A stretch of DNA of 64,000 nucleotides from Vibrio maritimus (GTDB lineage Bacteria > Pseudomonadota > Gammaproteobacteria > Enterobacterales > Vibrionaceae), in assembly GCF_021441885.1 (NCBI RefSeq), contig NZ_CP090438.1:3162001-3226000 (forward strand). Direction: 5' to 3'. Every line of letters starts with the position of its first letter. Position 1 is the stretch's first letter. The notes under the pieces are model-generated. The model was not told the origin of the DNA and ran no database searches. It was given only the letters and a program-made list of their open reading frames with translations. A program made the position numbers and the translations under genes. Below are positions 61,821-64,000 of this stretch, in pieces.

Positions 61821-63155
61821 TTAACGGCCGTAACCTTTCAGATTTGCTTTCTTCAACACAGAATCATACTGTTGTGACATCAGATGAGTCTGTACCTGTG
61901 CCATAAAGTCCATAATTACTACCACTACGATAAGTAGTGAAGTACCGCCGAAGTAGAAACGTACGTTCCACGCGACCATCATGAACTCGGGAATCAGACA
62001 GATAAAGGTAATATATAGAGCACCCGCTAGGGTTAGTCTAGTCATTACTTTATCGATGTATTTCGCTGTCTGCTCACCTGGGCGGATGCCGGGTACGAAT
62101 GCACCTGACTTCTTCAAGTTATCTGCTGTTTCACGCGGATTGAAAACAAGAGCCGTGTAGAAGAAACAGAAGAAAATAATCGCTGCTGCATAAAGCATTA
62201 CATACAACGGTTGACCTGGGCTAAGAGCCAATGACACGTCAGTTAACCAACCGAACGCGCTGCTCTCACCATTCTGACCAAACCACTGAGCCAGTGTTCC
62301 TGGGAACAGGATAATGCTTGAAGCAAAGATTGCTGGAATAACACCTGCCATGTTGATTTTCAACGGTAGGTGTGTGCTTTGTGCTGCGAAAACCTTACGG
62401 CCTTGTTGGCGCTTAGCGTAGTTAACGACGATACGACGTTGACCACGTTCCATAAACACCACAAAGTAAATCACAGCGAAAGCAAGTACAGCAATCAACA
62501 ACAGAAGAAGTACGTGCAGTTCACCTTGACGCGCTTGCTCGATTGTTTGACCGATTGCCGAAGGCAATCCAGCAACAATACCTGCAAAAATTAGAATGGA
62601 AATACCATTACCAATTCCACGCTCTGTAATTTGTTCACCTAACCACATTAGGAACATGGTACCAGTTACTAAACTTACGGTTGCAATTAGCGTAAACATG
62701 GTTTGGTCGATAACGACCAGATTATTGACCATATTTGGAAGGCCAGTTGCGATACCTATTGCCTGGAATGTTGCAAGTACAAGCGTACCATAACGCGTAT
62801 ATTGGCTAATCTTACGACGCCCTGCCTCACCCTCTTTCTTGAGTTCGGCTAACGCTGGATGAACTACCGTTAGCAACTGGACAACAATCGACGCCGAAAT
62901 ATACGGCATGATGCCCAGTGCTAAAATAGATGCACGCTCTAATGCACCACCGGAGAACATGTTAAACATTTCTACGATGGTACCTTTTTGCTGTTCGAAC
63001 AAATCGGCAAGTACAGCTGCGTCAATACCAGGGATCGGCACAAAAGAGCCGGCGCGGAACACTAAAAGTGCGCCTATCACGAATAAAAGTCTAGACTTAA
63101 GTTCGTTTAAGCCATTCTTTGCACTACTAAAATCTTGTCCTGGTTTCTTAGCCAT
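61821..63155 (-). CDS. secY: Protein translocase subunit SecY
   Basis: The 444-residue core of the Sec channel with ten membrane helices. Characteristic are the plug-near region FVPIPGIDAAVL, the TM2 segment FNMFSGGALERASILALGIMPYISASI (quoted by its ends) and the cytosolic loop QQGRKVFAAQSTHLPLKIN that binds SecA and the ribosome. 20 bases after rplO. Confidence 0.98.
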   Translation of the reverse strand: MAKKPGQDFSSAKNGLNELKSRLLFVIGALLVFRAGSFVPIPGIDAAVLADLFEQQKGTIVEMFNMFSGGALERASILALGIMPYISASIVVQLLTVVHPALAELKKEGEAGRRKISQYTRYGTLVLATFQAIGIATGLPNMVNNLVVIDQTMFTLIATVSLVTGTMFLMWLGEQITERGIGNGISILIFAGIVAGLPSAIGQTIEQARQGELHVLLLLLIAVLAFAVIYFVVFMERGQRRIVVNYAKRQQGRKVFAAQSTHLPLKINMAGVIPAIFASSIILFPGTLAQWFGQNGESSAFGWLTDVSLALSPGQPLYVMLYAAAIIFFCFFYTALVFNPRETADNLKKSGAFVPGIRPGEQTAKYIDKVMTRLTLAGALYITFICLIPEFMMVAWNVRFYFGGTSLLIVVVVIMDFMAQVQTHLMSQQYDSVLKKANLKGYGR

Positions 63156-63175
63156 CTGTACCTCATCCCTCGAGA

Positions 63176-63610
63176 TTATTCCTCGATTTTACCGCCTGCA
63201 GCTTCGATTGCAGCTTTAGCGCCTTTAGTCACGCGTAGACCTTTAACAGTCACAGCTTTGTTGATTTCACCTGAAAGAACAACTTTAACAAATTCGATGT
63301 TCTTAGTGATAACGTTAGCTGCTTTAAGGCTGTTTAGGTCAACAACGTCACCAGTTACTTTCGCTAGCTCAGCTAGACGAACTTCAGCAGACACTAGGCT
63401 CTTACGAGAAGTGAAACCGAACTTAGGTAGACGCTGTTTCAAAGGCATTTGACCGCCTTCAAAACCTGGACGAACACTGCCGCCAGAACGTGATTTTTGA
63501 CCTTTGTGACCACGGCCACCAGTTTTACCTAGGCCAGAACCGATACCACGACCTACGCGCTTCTTAGAAGGCTTAGAACCCGCAGCCGGTGATAGAGTAT
63601 TCAAACGCAT
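63176..63610 (-). CDS. rplO: 50S ribosomal protein L15
   Basis: A 144-residue protein with MRLNTLSPAAGSKPSKKRVG and the glycine-rich GRGIGSGLGKTGGRGHKGQK segment, both universal for L15. Five bases after rpmD. Confidence 0.98.
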   Translation of the reverse strand: MRLNTLSPAAGSKPSKKRVGRGIGSGLGKTGGRGHKGQKSRSGGSVRPGFEGGQMPLKQRLPKFGFTSRKSLVSAEVRLAELAKVTGDVVDLNSLKAANVITKNIEFVKVVLSGEINKAVTVKGLRVTKGAKAAIEAAGGKIEE

Positions 63611-63615
63611 TCTGA

Positions 63616-63792
63616 TTACTCCTCAACTTTAACCATGTAGTAAACCTTGTTGATCATACCGCGAACGCACGGAGTATCTTCAAGTTCTACTGTGTGGTTG
63701 ATTTTACGAAGGCCAAGACCTTTAAGACACGCTTTGTGCTTAGGTAGGCGACCAATTGAGCTCTTAGTTTGAGTTACTTTGATAGTTGCCAT
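63616..63792 (-). CDS. rpmD: 50S ribosomal protein L30
   Basis: A 58-residue protein (MATIKVTQTKSSIGRLPKHK...). The ATG at 63792 gives the usual length; the frame opens upstream at 63819 within the rpsE end. Between rpsE and rplO as in all spc operons. Confidence 0.97.
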   Translation of the reverse strand: MATIKVTQTKSSIGRLPKHKACLKGLGLRKINHTVELEDTPCVRGMINKVYYMVKVEE

Positions 63793-63799
63793 GGTGTTC

Positions 63800-64000
63800 T
63801 TACTCCGAAATAGATTCAACAGTTAGACCACGTTTAGCAGCAACCATTTCTGGTGACTTCATGCTACCTAGAGCGTCGATCGTTGCACGAACGATGTTGA
63901 TAGGGTTCGTAGAACCGTATGCTTTAGATAGTACGTTGTGTACACCTGCAACTTCTAGTACTGCACGCATCGCACCACCTGCGATAACACCCGTACCTTC
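63800..64000 (-). CDS. rpsE: 30S ribosomal protein S5, C-terminal part (cut by window edge)
   Basis: The last 66 codons of S5, containing EGTGVIAGGAMRAVLEVAGV and the end KRGLTVESISE. The N-terminal part with the RNA-binding domain is outside the window. Confidence 0.97.
   Translation of the reverse strand, partial: EGTGVIAGGAMRAVLEVAGVHNVLSKAYGSTNPINIVRATIDALGSMKSPEMVAAKRGLTVESISE

Overview
This window is a stretch of the large chromosome of a Vibrio (Gammaproteobacteria, Vibrionaceae). The basis is two 16S-23S-5S operons of Vibrio type, a zur/dusA/pspG neighbourhood, the zrgA zinc-uptake operon, the cobA-cysDN-SLC13-cysC sulfate operon, and the end of the spc and alpha ribosomal-protein operons. 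The species cannot be fixed by eye.

Layout. 1-506: N-terminal part of a chemotaxis receptor, cut by the window edge. 800-12200: two head-to-tail rRNA operons on the minus strand. The upstream one (12152 to 6690) has a long 16S-23S spacer with no tRNA. The downstream one (6587 to about 800) carries tRNA-Ile and tRNA-Ala in its spacer and tRNA-Asp after 5S, followed by a decayed tRNA remnant between two terminators. 12311-16723: cysJIH, sulfite and PAPS reduction. 16843-18552: a small unknown gene, pspG with a sigma-54 type promoter, and dusA.

18553 to about 23350: an accessory island between dusA and zur. It starts with a tyrosine recombinase next to the dusA 5' end, preceded by an exact CTGT-N8-ACAG LexA box. 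It carries a translationally coupled pair (a divergent but catalytically plausible EAL c-di-GMP phosphodiesterase and an AraC-type regulator), a minus-strand chain of tiny overlapping membrane-protein genes that looks phage-derived, and a two-gene unit of unknown function whose second protein ends in a BRCT domain. This is the most novel part of the window.

23394-58573 is ordinary core genome: an outer-membrane barrel, zur, cheX, pmbA, darP, a TPP-riboswitch-controlled thiBPQ operon, ubiX/mpl, fbp, ppa, two tandem DUF2799 lipoproteins, tamAB, msrA, ytfK, ytfJ, the zrgA zinc-uptake operon behind a Zur box, a small single-pass membrane protein of 34 residues, cysC-SLC13-cysN-cysD-cobA, cpdB, elaA, an OapA/YtfB-like protein, fklB and a DUF2780 protein.

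58674-64000 (minus): rplQ-rpoA-rpsD-rpsK-rpsM (alpha operon, with its own promoter and an S4-type leader), then rpmJ-secY-rplO-rpmD-rpsE (end of the spc operon, rpsE cut by the edge).

Functional links. The two cys clusters together take sulfate from uptake (SLC13) through APS (cysDN), PAPS (cysC), sulfite (cysH) and sulfide (cysJI), and cobA feeds siroheme to CysI. Zur, the Zur box at zrgA and the zinc-ribbon form of RpmJ all belong to zinc homeostasis. The dusA end is probably the integration site of the island, and its LexA box suggests that mobility or the neighbouring gene responds to DNA damage.
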